Source: Desulfobacterales bacterium
GTDB lineage: Bacteria; Desulfobacterota; Desulfobacteria; Desulfobacterales; UBA2156
Length of the DNA stretch: 45,617 nt
Reading direction: 5' to 3'
Assembly (NCBI GenBank): GCA_011049715.1
Contig: DRHF01000083.1
Span: forward strand, 1 to 45,617
The notes under the pieces were generated by a model that saw only the letters and a program-made list of their open reading frames with translations, did not search any database and had not been told where the DNA came from. Numbering within the stretch: position 1 is the first letter of the stretch; each line of letters starts with the position of its first letter. Positions 24,339-32,454 of the stretch are shown here, piece after piece. Made by a program: the position numbers and the translations under genes.

Positions 24339-25403
24339 TTAGGATTTGACATAAACACCTCTATTTCGGCTCTTAATCCTGCTCTCTCTCCTGGCCTTAT
24401 TGATAAAATTTCGTATCTGTTTGTCATCAAACCCGGTTTTTTCTTTAATCTGAGCTACGGTAACGCCTTTTCTGCTTCTTCTGACCATTCCCACAACCGT
24501 GTCAAATGGGGGTTCGACTTTTTTTGCCGGCGCCGCCTTTCTGGTCATTATTTTTTTTCCGGGCTTTCCGGCTGTAGATCTTGTCCTAATTTTTTTAGCT
24601 GCACCTTTTGAAGGCTTTTTGGTTCTCGAGGTTTTTTTTGCACCTTTCGCTTTTCTCTTATTGGAATCCACAGGCCCCTCCATATCTATACCGAACACAT
24701 CCGCAAGATCAGAGTCGGCAATGACTCTTCCTGTTTTCCTTTTTGCCTTTTTGAGCAATTTGCGGGCGCTGTCTTTCACTGCTCCGGTTACCAGATCTTT
24801 CATCTTGACTTTTCTTAGTTTGAAAAACAGCCCCGGATCTTCATCAAGCCTTGCGCCTGTTCCATACAAGGTTGCAGCCACATGTTTGCACATGTAAGCC
24901 CAATCAGGACAACTGCAAGAAAACTCTATTTCTTTTGGCGATGGAAACAACCCCTTCCCCTGCGCCATGAAGATATCACCCAGCGCTTTGGGAAATTTCC
25001 CGGCCAAGAGCCCCTGCAACGAATCCAGCTTGCCCCCGCAAGCGGCCTTGATCTCCTGCCAGATTTTTTTATTAACGGCTTTTATTTTAATACGTACAGA
25101 ATAAGGTTTCGACCTGGATCCCTGAACCATGGATTCGACCTTGCCTGAATTTATCTGAAGATCCAGCACCGCGCCATGACGCACATAATTCCTTCCCCGG
25201 CCAATGCGGTTGCTGTAATCCGCATACCGTTCAAGGTTGAGATTCCATGACTTACCCCACCATGTCCTGGCGATGGAGCTTCCTGCAATCATAATCGGAT
25301 TAATGCCGGGGTTTTTCTTTTTTAGCTGGTTTAATTTTTTAGTCGCTTTTGCCTTTTTCTCCGCAACTGATACATAACGCGGGTAATATTCCCAATAGCT
25401 CAC
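24339..25403 (-). CDS. SWIM zinc finger protein with basic histone-like linker
   Basis: A 354-residue protein. A conserved N-terminal WWGKSWN segment (about 48-54) is followed by the SWIM zinc finger CSCPDWAYMCKH (C-x-C...C-x-H) near residue 168. Residues about 225-300 are a Lys/Arg/Ala-rich, probably disordered tail like histone H1, and the last 55 residues (TVVGMVRRSRKGVTVAQIKE) look like a small winged-helix or helix-turn-helix domain. Start is GTG at 25403 with AGGAGGTAATT just before it. It follows the SNF2 helicase after 17 bases. SWIM proteins commonly pair with SNF2 helicases (YwqB/YwqA in Bacillus); function unknown. Confidence 0.9.
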   Translation of the reverse strand: MSYWEYYPRYVSVAEKKAKATKKLNQLKKKNPGINPIMIAGSSIARTWWGKSWNLNLERYADYSNRIGRGRNYVRHGAVLDLQINSGKVESMVQGSRSKPYSVRIKIKAVNKKIWQEIKAACGGKLDSLQGLLAGKFPKALGDIFMAQGKGLFPSPKEIEFSCSCPDWAYMCKHVAATLYGTGARLDEDPGLFFKLRKVKMKDLVTGAVKDSARKLLKKAKRKTGRVIADSDLADVFGIDMEGPVDSNKRKAKGAKKTSRTKKPSKGAAKKIRTRSTAGKPGKKIMTRKAAPAKKVEPPFDTVVGMVRRSRKGVTVAQIKEKTGFDDKQIRNFINKARRESRIKSRNRGVYVKS

Positions 25404-25420
25404 AATTACCTCCTGTCGAC

Positions 25421-28117
25421 TTACAACCCCAATCTAAAGAGATCAATCAACTCATCATTTTTCATTTCTGTCATCCAGGCATTGCCGGCGCTGGAAATAA
25501 CATCCTCGGACAATCTGGATTTTTCCTCCAGCATCATATCGATTTTTTCTTCCACAGTACCTTTGGTCAAAAACTTGTGCACAATAACATTTTTTTTCTG
25601 CCCGATCCTGAAGGCACGGTCGGTCGCCTGGTTTTCAACGGCTGGATTCCACCACCGGTCAAAATGAATGACATGGTTTGCTTCCGTCAAATTCAACCCC
25701 ACACCGCCTGCCTTCAGGGACAGGACCATAAATGGAGCCTGATAATCCCGGCTCTGGAATTGTTCAATGAGCTTTTTTCTTTTGCTCACTGCTACACTTC
25801 CGTGCAGGACCAGACCTTTTCTTTTAAAAATATTCTCCAAAAAATCATGGAGAGGTTCCGTGATCTCTTTAAATTGCGTAAAAATCAGGACCTTTTCTCT
25901 TTTTTCATATATTGTTTCGCAGATTTCACGGAGCCTTAAAAACTTGCCGCTCTCTTTTTCTTCAAATTCTCCAGTCCCGAGAAACTGGTCCGGATGATTA
26001 CAAAGCTGTTTGAATTTTATGAGCGAGGAAAGGATTATCCCCTTTCTTTGAATCCCTTCTGTTTCAGCGATGGTTATTTTTATCCCTTCAACCATTTTTT
26101 TATATAAAAGAACCTGTTTTTTACTTAAGGCCGCGTATGTTTTCATTTCAACTTTGTCCGGAAGATCCGAAATAACGGACTTGTCGGTCTTCAACCTTCT
26201 TAGAATGTAAGGGCTGATAAGCCTGCGCAATCTTGAATAACCCGAATGATCATTTTTCAGATCCTTTGAAAATTTTTTAAACTCCTTAAAGTTTCCGAGC
26301 AATCCAGGGTTTAAAAAATCAAATAATGACCATATATCTGTCAACCGGTTTTCGATGGGGGTTCCCGTCATGATAATCCTGTTGCCGGCGGTGAGTTTTT
26401 TTATTGCCCTGGTCTGTTTTGTCCCGGGATTTTTTATTGCCTGGGCCTCGTCTAAAATCAGGTAATTCCACGAATAGGATTGAAGCCATTCATATTTTTG
26501 AACCAGGGTATAAGTTGTTATAACAAGATCAAAAGTATCCAGATCAAATACATCCGGTGATTTTTTGTTTCCAGGCGTTGCATTTTGCTCTGAATTCGCC
26601 GTAGGATGTGCGATATGAAATTTAATCTCAGGGGAAAACCGCTTGATTTCATTGACCCAGTTAGAAATAAGGGATGCCGGAATTACCAGCAGGCTGGCCT
26701 TGCCGGGTTTGCCTGATTTTTTTGAATTGGACTTTAATCTGTTTAAAAAGGCCAGTACCTGGATGGTCTTGCCAAGACCCATATCATCAGCCAGGCAGGC
26801 CCCAAACCTAAGTGAATGTAAAAAATAAAGCCAGGTTAGACCGCTTTGTTGATATCCCCTCAACTCGCCCTTGAATGTACTGTCAGGTTTTACGGAAGTG
26901 ATTAGATCCGGTTTGAGCAGCTTGCAGATGACCGATTCCAGCCATTTTCCGTTTGAGACGCTGCTGTCTATATCTATTGCCTGAATATCCAAAAACTTTT
27001 CAGGATTAAGTTGCAGACGCAAGGCGTCTCTTAAACTTAGCCCTTCTTTACCCATGATTTTTTTTGCTTTTTCATAAGCCTTTAGTGCCTGTTCCAGCTT
27101 TTCCGGATCCACTGCCACCCATTTGTTTTTTATAAAAGCGAGCCCTTCCGATTCATTTAATAACTGCCGTGCTTCCTTTTCAGAAATTTGCATATCCCCG
27201 AGAAATAAGCCGGCATTGAAATTCAAGATTGCATCCATGCCGACAAAAGACGGCTTTTTGTCACCCACGCTGAAATTCAGCCTTACGCCTGATGCATTGC
27301 CTTTCCACCAGTTCGGGATACGGCATAAAATACCAGATTTTTCGTAAACGGGAATTTCCTTTAAAAATGAAAATGCCTCGCTTGAGGTCCAGGCAAGAGG
27401 ATGAAACAGGTCCCCGGTTTCAAGGAGGTCGGCAATAAAAGGACTCTGTTTCGCTGCCGTATGAACTGTTGCAAGAAGTTCAAGTAGCTTTTCATTCTCT
27501 CTGCCATATTCCTCCAACGCATGTTTCAGAGGAAGATGTTTGGATCTTCCTTTATTGTTTAACCTGGTGGAATAGGTTGCCATAAAGGCAAAGGGATAAT
27601 CCTCATCCTTGTTTTCAACAAGGTGGAAAAACACCCTGCCCACAAGATGCACATTGGGGCTGTATGCCCTGATAAAATCATCTACGGTTCCGGAATATGA
27701 TTTAATCGCGAGGGTAAATGCGGTGTTTAATCTTGACCATACCGCTTCAAGCAATGTTGGGCTCAGGTATTCCGAACCGACCATCAACGGGGCCTGATCC
27801 AGATATCCCCTCAGCTCATCTTGCCTAATCAAAACATTGGCTTTATGGCGAAGTGCTTCCAGATCAGGTGTCCGGCAGAGTTCTTGAGCAAAAACCCCGG
27901 TAAAATCCCTCCAGTAATTAAGGGAAGGAGAAAGCGAGACCTGTTGATCGCAAAATCCCAAAACCAGGAGCCATGAATCAATATCGGCAGTGAACCGCTT
28001 GTATATTTCCTTCTGTAACAGCCTGCTGCTTATGCTTACGGCATCTTGTGTATCTGTCCATTCGAGTTGCAAAGAGCCGTTCGGCATAACAACAACATCT
28101 AATTCTTTGTTCATCAT
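25421..28117 (-). CDS. SNF2 family DEAD/DEAH-box helicase
   Basis: An 898-residue SNF2-type ATPase. A roughly 400-residue N-terminal region without a known name is followed by the ATPase core: Walker A DDMGLGKTIQ (about 445-453), DEAQ at 556-559, MTGTPIENR, YILRRLKTDK, GGVGLNLTEANHVIHFDRWW and motif VI QATDRAFRIGQ. It probably moves along double-stranded DNA and remodels protein-DNA complexes. It is paired with the SWIM protein downstream. The gene is intact, with AGGAA before two consecutive ATG codons. Confidence 0.93.
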   Translation of the reverse strand: MMNKELDVVVMPNGSLQLEWTDTQDAVSISSRLLQKEIYKRFTADIDSWLLVLGFCDQQVSLSPSLNYWRDFTGVFAQELCRTPDLEALRHKANVLIRQDELRGYLDQAPLMVGSEYLSPTLLEAVWSRLNTAFTLAIKSYSGTVDDFIRAYSPNVHLVGRVFFHLVENKDEDYPFAFMATYSTRLNNKGRSKHLPLKHALEEYGRENEKLLELLATVHTAAKQSPFIADLLETGDLFHPLAWTSSEAFSFLKEIPVYEKSGILCRIPNWWKGNASGVRLNFSVGDKKPSFVGMDAILNFNAGLFLGDMQISEKEARQLLNESEGLAFIKNKWVAVDPEKLEQALKAYEKAKKIMGKEGLSLRDALRLQLNPEKFLDIQAIDIDSSVSNGKWLESVICKLLKPDLITSVKPDSTFKGELRGYQQSGLTWLYFLHSLRFGACLADDMGLGKTIQVLAFLNRLKSNSKKSGKPGKASLLVIPASLISNWVNEIKRFSPEIKFHIAHPTANSEQNATPGNKKSPDVFDLDTFDLVITTYTLVQKYEWLQSYSWNYLILDEAQAIKNPGTKQTRAIKKLTAGNRIIMTGTPIENRLTDIWSLFDFLNPGLLGNFKEFKKFSKDLKNDHSGYSRLRRLISPYILRRLKTDKSVISDLPDKVEMKTYAALSKKQVLLYKKMVEGIKITIAETEGIQRKGIILSSLIKFKQLCNHPDQFLGTGEFEEKESGKFLRLREICETIYEKREKVLIFTQFKEITEPLHDFLENIFKRKGLVLHGSVAVSKRKKLIEQFQSRDYQAPFMVLSLKAGGVGLNLTEANHVIHFDRWWNPAVENQATDRAFRIGQKKNVIVHKFLTKGTVEEKIDMMLEEKSRLSEDVISSAGNAWMTEMKNDELIDLFRLGL

Positions 28118-28198
28118 TTCCTGCTTGGACTCATTACCTGTTTCAGCACTTTTTCAGCACGAATTATCAAGGTGATATTAGTGGTGGGTAAAACCTGA

Positions 28199-28300
28199 GG
28201 CGGAAAAAGTACCTCTGGTGATTTTGCCTTCCATCAAGCATCTGCAAGCAAGCGATATGAACCTTGAAGGAAACTTGGATGGTCTGTCTGAGTCAGCCGA
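28199..28300 (-). pseudogene. Fragment copied from an XRE-ImmA antitoxin gene
   Basis: About 95 bases match 20212-20305, the part of the XRE-ImmA gene coding for KPSKFPSRFISIACRCLMEG and the start of KITRGTFSEY. No start, stop or domain is complete. It fills the gap between the SNF2 gene and vapC together with the 58-base repeat. Confidence 0.8.
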
Positions 28301-28354
28301 AAACCCGTTGAGAACGCTGAACAGGGCAAAAAAGGCCATTTATGGATGGACACT
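28297..28354 (-). repeat. 58-base dispersed repeat, copy A
   Basis: About 54 of 58 bases match the reverse complement of 37703-37760. It starts CCGAAAACCCG, includes GGCCATTTATGGATGGACACT and ends exactly at the vapC stop codon. Confidence 0.9.
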
Positions 28355-28757
28355 ATCGAATCCACTCGATCTTAACCAAATGTTCAACATTCCGGAATTC
28401 AGGATCTCCGGTGACAATGGTCGCTTCATGCGCCATGGCACAGGCCACGGCAAAGCAGTCGGCGTAGGATAACGGGTATTCTGCTTTAATCTCCGCCGCC
28501 TGATAAACGATTGACTCGGGAACAGGAAGAACCTTAAATGAAAGCTGATGAATGCGTCCCAGTATTTCCAATTTCTTTTTGTCGCCAAAATGCTTTTTTG
28601 TTACATAGATGATTTCACCCAAATTAATGACACAGATCAGACGATCGATCTGTTGCCGCCTGCTTCTTTCAAGAATATTATAAACGGTTTTTGCACCGGT
28701 CTCTTTTTGGAAAAAAGCAAGGAGTGCATGGCTGTCAAACAGAAAGCCGGATTTCAT
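28353..28757 (-). CDS. vapC: VapC-type PIN domain toxin
   Basis: A 134-residue PIN RNase. FLFDSHALLAFFQKE (Asp8), INLGEIIYVTKK (Glu), LSYADCFAVACAM (Asp) and IVTGDPEFRNV (Asp) give the acidic cluster. The start overlaps the stop of the antitoxin gene (ATGA). Length and motifs are normal, and the stop codon is supplied at the edge of a dispersed repeat. Confidence 0.92.
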   Translation of the reverse strand: MKSGFLFDSHALLAFFQKETGAKTVYNILERSRRQQIDRLICVINLGEIIYVTKKHFGDKKKLEILGRIHQLSFKVLPVPESIVYQAAEIKAEYPLSYADCFAVACAMAHEATIVTGDPEFRNVEHLVKIEWIR

Positions 28758-28984
28758 TTGGCAAAATCCTTCTTTCGTTCCTTCAAGAGTGTTTCAGACA
28801 GGGAAGGGTTTTCGGGAAGACACCCCATGGCATCGTTTATGGGATCTTTGGCCGGTGGGACCAGATAGATGAGGTCACCGTATTCAAATATCTGGAGAGA
28901 ATTCCCCGGATGAATATCATACTTTTTTCGAATCGGTGCAGGGATTACGATCTGCCCTTTTGTTAATACTTTTACGGTATTCAT
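28754..28984 (-). CDS. vapB: AbrB/MazE-type antitoxin (VapB)
   Basis: A 76-residue AbrB-fold DNA-binding antitoxin: VKVLTKGQIVIPAPIRKKYD and IHPGNSLQIFEYGDLIYLVP form the swapped-hairpin domain; the C-terminal tail would neutralise VapC. It is upstream of and coupled to vapC. The 150 bases upstream, to 29137, hold no other gene and should contain the promoter. Confidence 0.92.
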   Translation of the reverse strand: MNTVKVLTKGQIVIPAPIRKKYDIHPGNSLQIFEYGDLIYLVPPAKDPINDAMGCLPENPSLSETLLKERKKDFAK

Positions 28985-29137
28985 AATTAACCCCTTTAAA
29001 AGTTAAACGTTTACGAAAAATGTATAACGAAAAACCTCAAGTGTCAAATATTTTACCGGTCTTTTTGAAGTTGAGCAGGTTTATCCGGGAGGGTCGGTAC
29101 GGGCTGTACCCCATATAAGACTTCAAGCGTTTGTCAC

Positions 29138-29812
29138 TTAATAGGCATCTCCAACATATCCGCACACGCCGGTTCTGGGCGAATTGACAAGCGGCATGGC
29201 ATAGTCTTCATCGCATCCGTGATCCTCGATGCATTTATCACAAAAATCGTCCCAACAGGCCTGGCAGGTTTGAGATGCAATGTTTTTACATTTTTCACAG
29301 ATGTACACCGGCGGGTTATTTCTTGCCAATATTCTGATTTTTCCCTTAATAAAGCCTTTTCTTATATCCAAAACCTGCAGGGCTAAATGAGTCGTCGACC
29401 CAAAATCATATTCATAGTCAAACTTATCTTTAACATCCAGCACCTTGCCGAGTGATATCTTCATCGATTTTGGTGCATCCCCCCACCAATCATCCTCTTC
29501 TTCATAACTTGAGTATCTTTCACCATAAATTGTAAATTGGCTCAAATGCCCGCAACATTCCACCCAAATTTCCCTTAAAAATTCATCAAGATCCAAAAGG
29601 GTTGCACTGCCTTTTATTTCAACATGAAGCCAATAGAAGCCATATGCCGCTATTTTTATATAATATATATCGCCTTTCCTTTTCTTCTCATTTAAATTTT
29701 CATCTCGCTCTTTTTTGCCGGGACAGGTCAATAAATGTTTTCCAAAGCCTCTCCCCGAGAAACTCTTTTTGCAAAAACGGCATTCTCCCCTGCTGGTATC
29801 GCTTCTACCCAT
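29138..29812 (-). CDS. Zinc finger protein with plasmid pRiA4b ORF-3-like domain
   Basis: A 224-residue protein. The N-terminus has a C2HC-like finger (CRFCKKSF...HLLTC), the centre matches the pRiA4b ORF-3 (IS1096 TnpR-like) fold with LLDLDEFLREIWVECCGHLS and FDYEYDFGSTTHLALQVL, and the C-terminus is a Cys-rich zinc-binding region (CEKCKNIA, CQACWDDFCDKC). Function unknown; this fold is usual in plasmid and transposon genes but common on chromosomes. It stands alone between the VapBC pair and leuD. Confidence 0.85.
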   Translation of the reverse strand: MGRSDTSRGECRFCKKSFSGRGFGKHLLTCPGKKERDENLNEKKRKGDIYYIKIAAYGFYWLHVEIKGSATLLDLDEFLREIWVECCGHLSQFTIYGERYSSYEEEDDWWGDAPKSMKISLGKVLDVKDKFDYEYDFGSTTHLALQVLDIRKGFIKGKIRILARNNPPVYICEKCKNIASQTCQACWDDFCDKCIEDHGCDEDYAMPLVNSPRTGVCGYVGDAY

Positions 29813-29898
29813 TTGTCACCTCCAAAAGCTTTGATTTAGACTCATTGGTCAATCGAGACGTTTGTGTTGGATGCTCACAAACATAGGGATGAAACGAT

Positions 29899-30423
29899 TT
29901 AGTATTTCGCGTCAGCATATTCCAGCCATCCGCCGGCTGCCACAAGCGCACGATCAAACTCGGAGATGGTAAAAGGGAACCTTTTCTCCTGGCCCTCGGT
30001 CTTTAATTGAAATGTGTTTTTGTCAAGATCTGTCTCCAGACTGGTATTTTTCCCCTTAAACATTGTAAATATATCGTCGATAACATGGGCCGGAAGGGCC
30101 ACCGCCATCATACCGGTGTTAAACATGTTCTGTTTGAAAATTCTGGCAAAGCTTTTTGCGATAACAAGATGAATGCCATTTACTTCAAGTGCCCATGGCG
30201 CATGCTCTCTTGAAGATCCGCATCCAAAATTTGCCTGGGTGATAATGACATTTTTCCCTTTGATATGCTTTTGCGGGTCGAATCCATCAAGCTTGATATC
30301 TTCCAGAAGATGGGGCTTGAGCTCATCCTTGAAGATAGCCGTCAGGTATTTTGCCGGGATGATTTCATCTGTATTGAGATCCGATCGATCCAGAAAAAGG
30401 ATGTTACCGCTGAAATTTTTCAT
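29899..30423 (-). CDS. leuD: 3-isopropylmalate dehydratase small subunit (LeuD-like)
   Basis: A 174-residue swivel domain of the aconitase superfamily. LNTDEIIPAKYLT near residue 17, the substrate-binding loop ANFGCGSSREHAPWAL (about 63-78), SFARIFKQNMFNTGMM and the C-terminal YADAKY are present. It works with the large subunit encoded 12 bases upstream. Specificity (isopropylmalate, homoaconitate or methylmalate) cannot be fixed from sequence by eye, and no other leucine genes are near. Confidence 0.9.
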   Translation of the reverse strand: MKNFSGNILFLDRSDLNTDEIIPAKYLTAIFKDELKPHLLEDIKLDGFDPQKHIKGKNVIITQANFGCGSSREHAPWALEVNGIHLVIAKSFARIFKQNMFNTGMMAVALPAHVIDDIFTMFKGKNTSLETDLDKNTFQLKTEGQEKRFPFTISEFDRALVAAGGWLEYADAKY

Positions 30424-30434
30424 TTTGTATACCT

Positions 30435-31721
30435 TTAGTTTGTGTAAAATTGGGAATTTGTGATGTATCCCGCAATGGCTGTGGCGGCTGCGGTCGCCGG
30501 GCTCATCAGATGAACCATTCCGCCCTTGCCCATACGGCCGTTAAAGTTGCGGTTTGTTGTAGAGGCACAGACCTCCCCCTCTGCGAGGACGCCGTTGCTC
30601 ATCCCCAGACAGGCCCCGCATGTCGGATTTGTAACGCAAAATCCTGCATCCATAAATATCTCCAATATCCCTTCTTTAAGTGACTGGTGATAAATTTTTT
30701 GGGTCGCTGGAGAAACAATGGCTCGGACGCTATCGTTTATCTTTTTCCCCTTTAAAACCTTTGCAGCCACCCGAAGATCTTCTATTCTGCCATTGGTACA
30801 GGAACCGATATAAACCTGATCGACTGTTGTCCCTTCCATCTCCTTTACCGGTTTGACATGGTCCGGTCTGTATCCAAAAGTCACTTGTGGGGCTAAACGT
30901 GTTATATCGTGTTCAATCACATCATCGTAAATGGCATCCGGATCTGAGATAATTTTTTTAAAGGATTCAAGGGCAACTGTTTTGTTTTCATATTCATCCC
31001 GGATAAATTCCCAGAGATAATCCACGGTTGTCATATCCGGATAACAGATTCCGCATGTACCACCCGCTTCCACAGCCATGTTGCACAAGGTCATTCTGGC
31101 TTCCATGCTCATTTTATCGACAACAGACCCTGTAAATTCAATGATTTTGTTGGTTGCGCCGTTTAGGCCCAGCCGCCCGATAATCGACAAAATGATATCT
31201 TTGGCAAAGACACCATCGAGAGTTTTCCCGGTGAGATTGACTTTAATGGTACTGGGGTAATGAAACGCGCAGACGCCTTTGAGGATCCCGACTGCAAGAT
31301 CGGTGGTTCCCGCACCGGCGGCAAACGCGCCGAACGCTCCATGGGTACAGGTATGGGAGTCTCCCATAATCACCGTATAGCCGGGGCGTACAAACCCTTT
31401 TTCCGGAAAAATAACATGGCAAACGCCGTTTCTGCCAATGTCAAAAAAATCCCGAATTTTGTGACGAATAGCCCACTCCCGGATAATCTTGCCCTGGGTG
31501 GCGGTGTTGGAATCCTTAGCAGGAGAGACATGGTCGATTACCGCTTTGATTTTAGCCGGATCAAACACCCTATCTTTGCCCCGCCTGACCAGGTCATCGA
31601 TTGCAAATGGTGTTGTAATTTCATGGCAAAACACGGCGTCCAGCTTAAGAACGAAAATATCATCTGACGGGTTATCCACCCGGTGTGAGTCAAATATCTT
31701 TTCTGCAATTGTCTTTCCCAT
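30435..31721 (-). CDS. leuC: 3-isopropylmalate dehydratase large subunit (LeuC-like)
   Basis: A 428-residue aconitase-type subunit holding a 4Fe-4S cluster. IMGDSHTCTHGAFGAF, IGSCTNGRIEDLRVAA (first Cys ligand) and NPTCGACLGMSNGVLAEGE (the other two) are intact. With LeuD it interconverts 2- and 3-isopropylmalate or a similar acid. I chose the ATG at 31721 because GGGAGG stands four bases upstream; an extension to 31808 is unlikely. No other gene of the leucine pathway is in the window. Confidence 0.92.
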   Translation of the reverse strand: MGKTIAEKIFDSHRVDNPSDDIFVLKLDAVFCHEITTPFAIDDLVRRGKDRVFDPAKIKAVIDHVSPAKDSNTATQGKIIREWAIRHKIRDFFDIGRNGVCHVIFPEKGFVRPGYTVIMGDSHTCTHGAFGAFAAGAGTTDLAVGILKGVCAFHYPSTIKVNLTGKTLDGVFAKDIILSIIGRLGLNGATNKIIEFTGSVVDKMSMEARMTLCNMAVEAGGTCGICYPDMTTVDYLWEFIRDEYENKTVALESFKKIISDPDAIYDDVIEHDITRLAPQVTFGYRPDHVKPVKEMEGTTVDQVYIGSCTNGRIEDLRVAAKVLKGKKINDSVRAIVSPATQKIYHQSLKEGILEIFMDAGFCVTNPTCGACLGMSNGVLAEGEVCASTTNRNFNGRMGKGGMVHLMSPATAAATAIAGYITNSQFYTN

Positions 31722-31787
31722 AAAACCTCCCTTTTTGATCTTTTTTGATGCACCGATCAAACCAAAACTATGATATGATGAAGATTG

Positions 31788-31979
31788 ATGAACTCGTAAA
31801 AAGACCATATTGCTCTCTAAATGACCATTTTGGGGCGTTTAGAGAGGTGATACTAAATTTCAAGAACTCTCCGCCAAAGGCGGATCAAATCCGCCTGCGG
31901 CGGAACATTCTTAACGTACCACCTATCAAAACGCTTTATCCCAAAATGCTCAAAGATGTTCGCAAATGACTTTTTACGA
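31788..31979. mobile_element. MITE-like element with hairpin core
   Basis: About 50-base imperfect inverted ends: ACTCGTAAAAAGACCAT...ATTTTGGGGCGTTT on the left and the reverse complement of CCCAAAATG...GACTTTTTACGAG on the right. The centre, 31871-31903, is CCGCC AAA GGCGGAT CAA ATCCGCC TGC GGCGG. GATTG flanks both sides. There is no gene. It fills the gap between leuC and the next gene. Confidence 0.65.
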
Positions 31980-32015
31980 GATTGTCAAGATTAGGTCAAG
32001 TATCAGAATTTCTTT

Positions 32016-32282
32016 TTACTGCTCTTTTTGATTATGTTTTATGAAGTGGATTGCTTTTTCAAATTTTTCATTAATCAACCGGGTCATATCGGCTGCATCT
32101 TCTATCAGAGCGCCTGCTTCCGGCATTTCGTTCTCTTTTGCTTTTATTGCCCAATCTCGATATGTTTCGGCGTGACTCTCGTTGTGCTTTAACCAGTGCT
32201 TCAGCAGTTTGCTCAATTTTTCATCAAATGATAATATACTCTCAATTTCCCGGTGATCGGGCGGGTGATGATGATGGGTCAT
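32016..32282 (-). CDS. Small His-rich helical hypothetical protein
   Basis: 88 residues from the ATG at 32282, which has AAAGGAGA before it. The N-terminus MTHHHHPPDH is rich in His; the rest is a long amphipathic helix pair (LSKLLKHWLKHNESHAETY, AGALIEDAADMTRLINEKFEKAI). This HWxxHNxxH-type pattern is seen in small uncharacterised proteins, possibly metal-binding. No partner genes: it faces the divergent PBP gene. Confidence 0.7.
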   Translation of the reverse strand: MTHHHHPPDHREIESILSFDEKLSKLLKHWLKHNESHAETYRDWAIKAKENEMPEAGALIEDAADMTRLINEKFEKAIHFIKHNQKEQ

Positions 32283-32454
32283 TTCGGTTCTCCTTTGATG
32301 GATCTTATGGTGTTTAACATTGCAAACCATAGAGTAATCTCCGGATATGTACTGCCACATCGGATGACAGTCAAGCTTGCGGATTTAGATTTATTCAGCA
32401 TATGACAAAAAATACTAAAATTGAGGCAAAAGGTAATTTTCCCCCTAAAGGGAA

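Noticed and set aside
24499-24897. A 132-residue plus-strand frame opposite the SWIM gene
   Set aside because: Its sense strand overlaps a well-supported gene and it is low-complexity from the Lys/Arg/Ala-rich region.
31260-31667. A 135-residue plus-strand frame opposite leuC
   Set aside because: It is the antisense of a conserved enzyme gene and has no recognisable domain.
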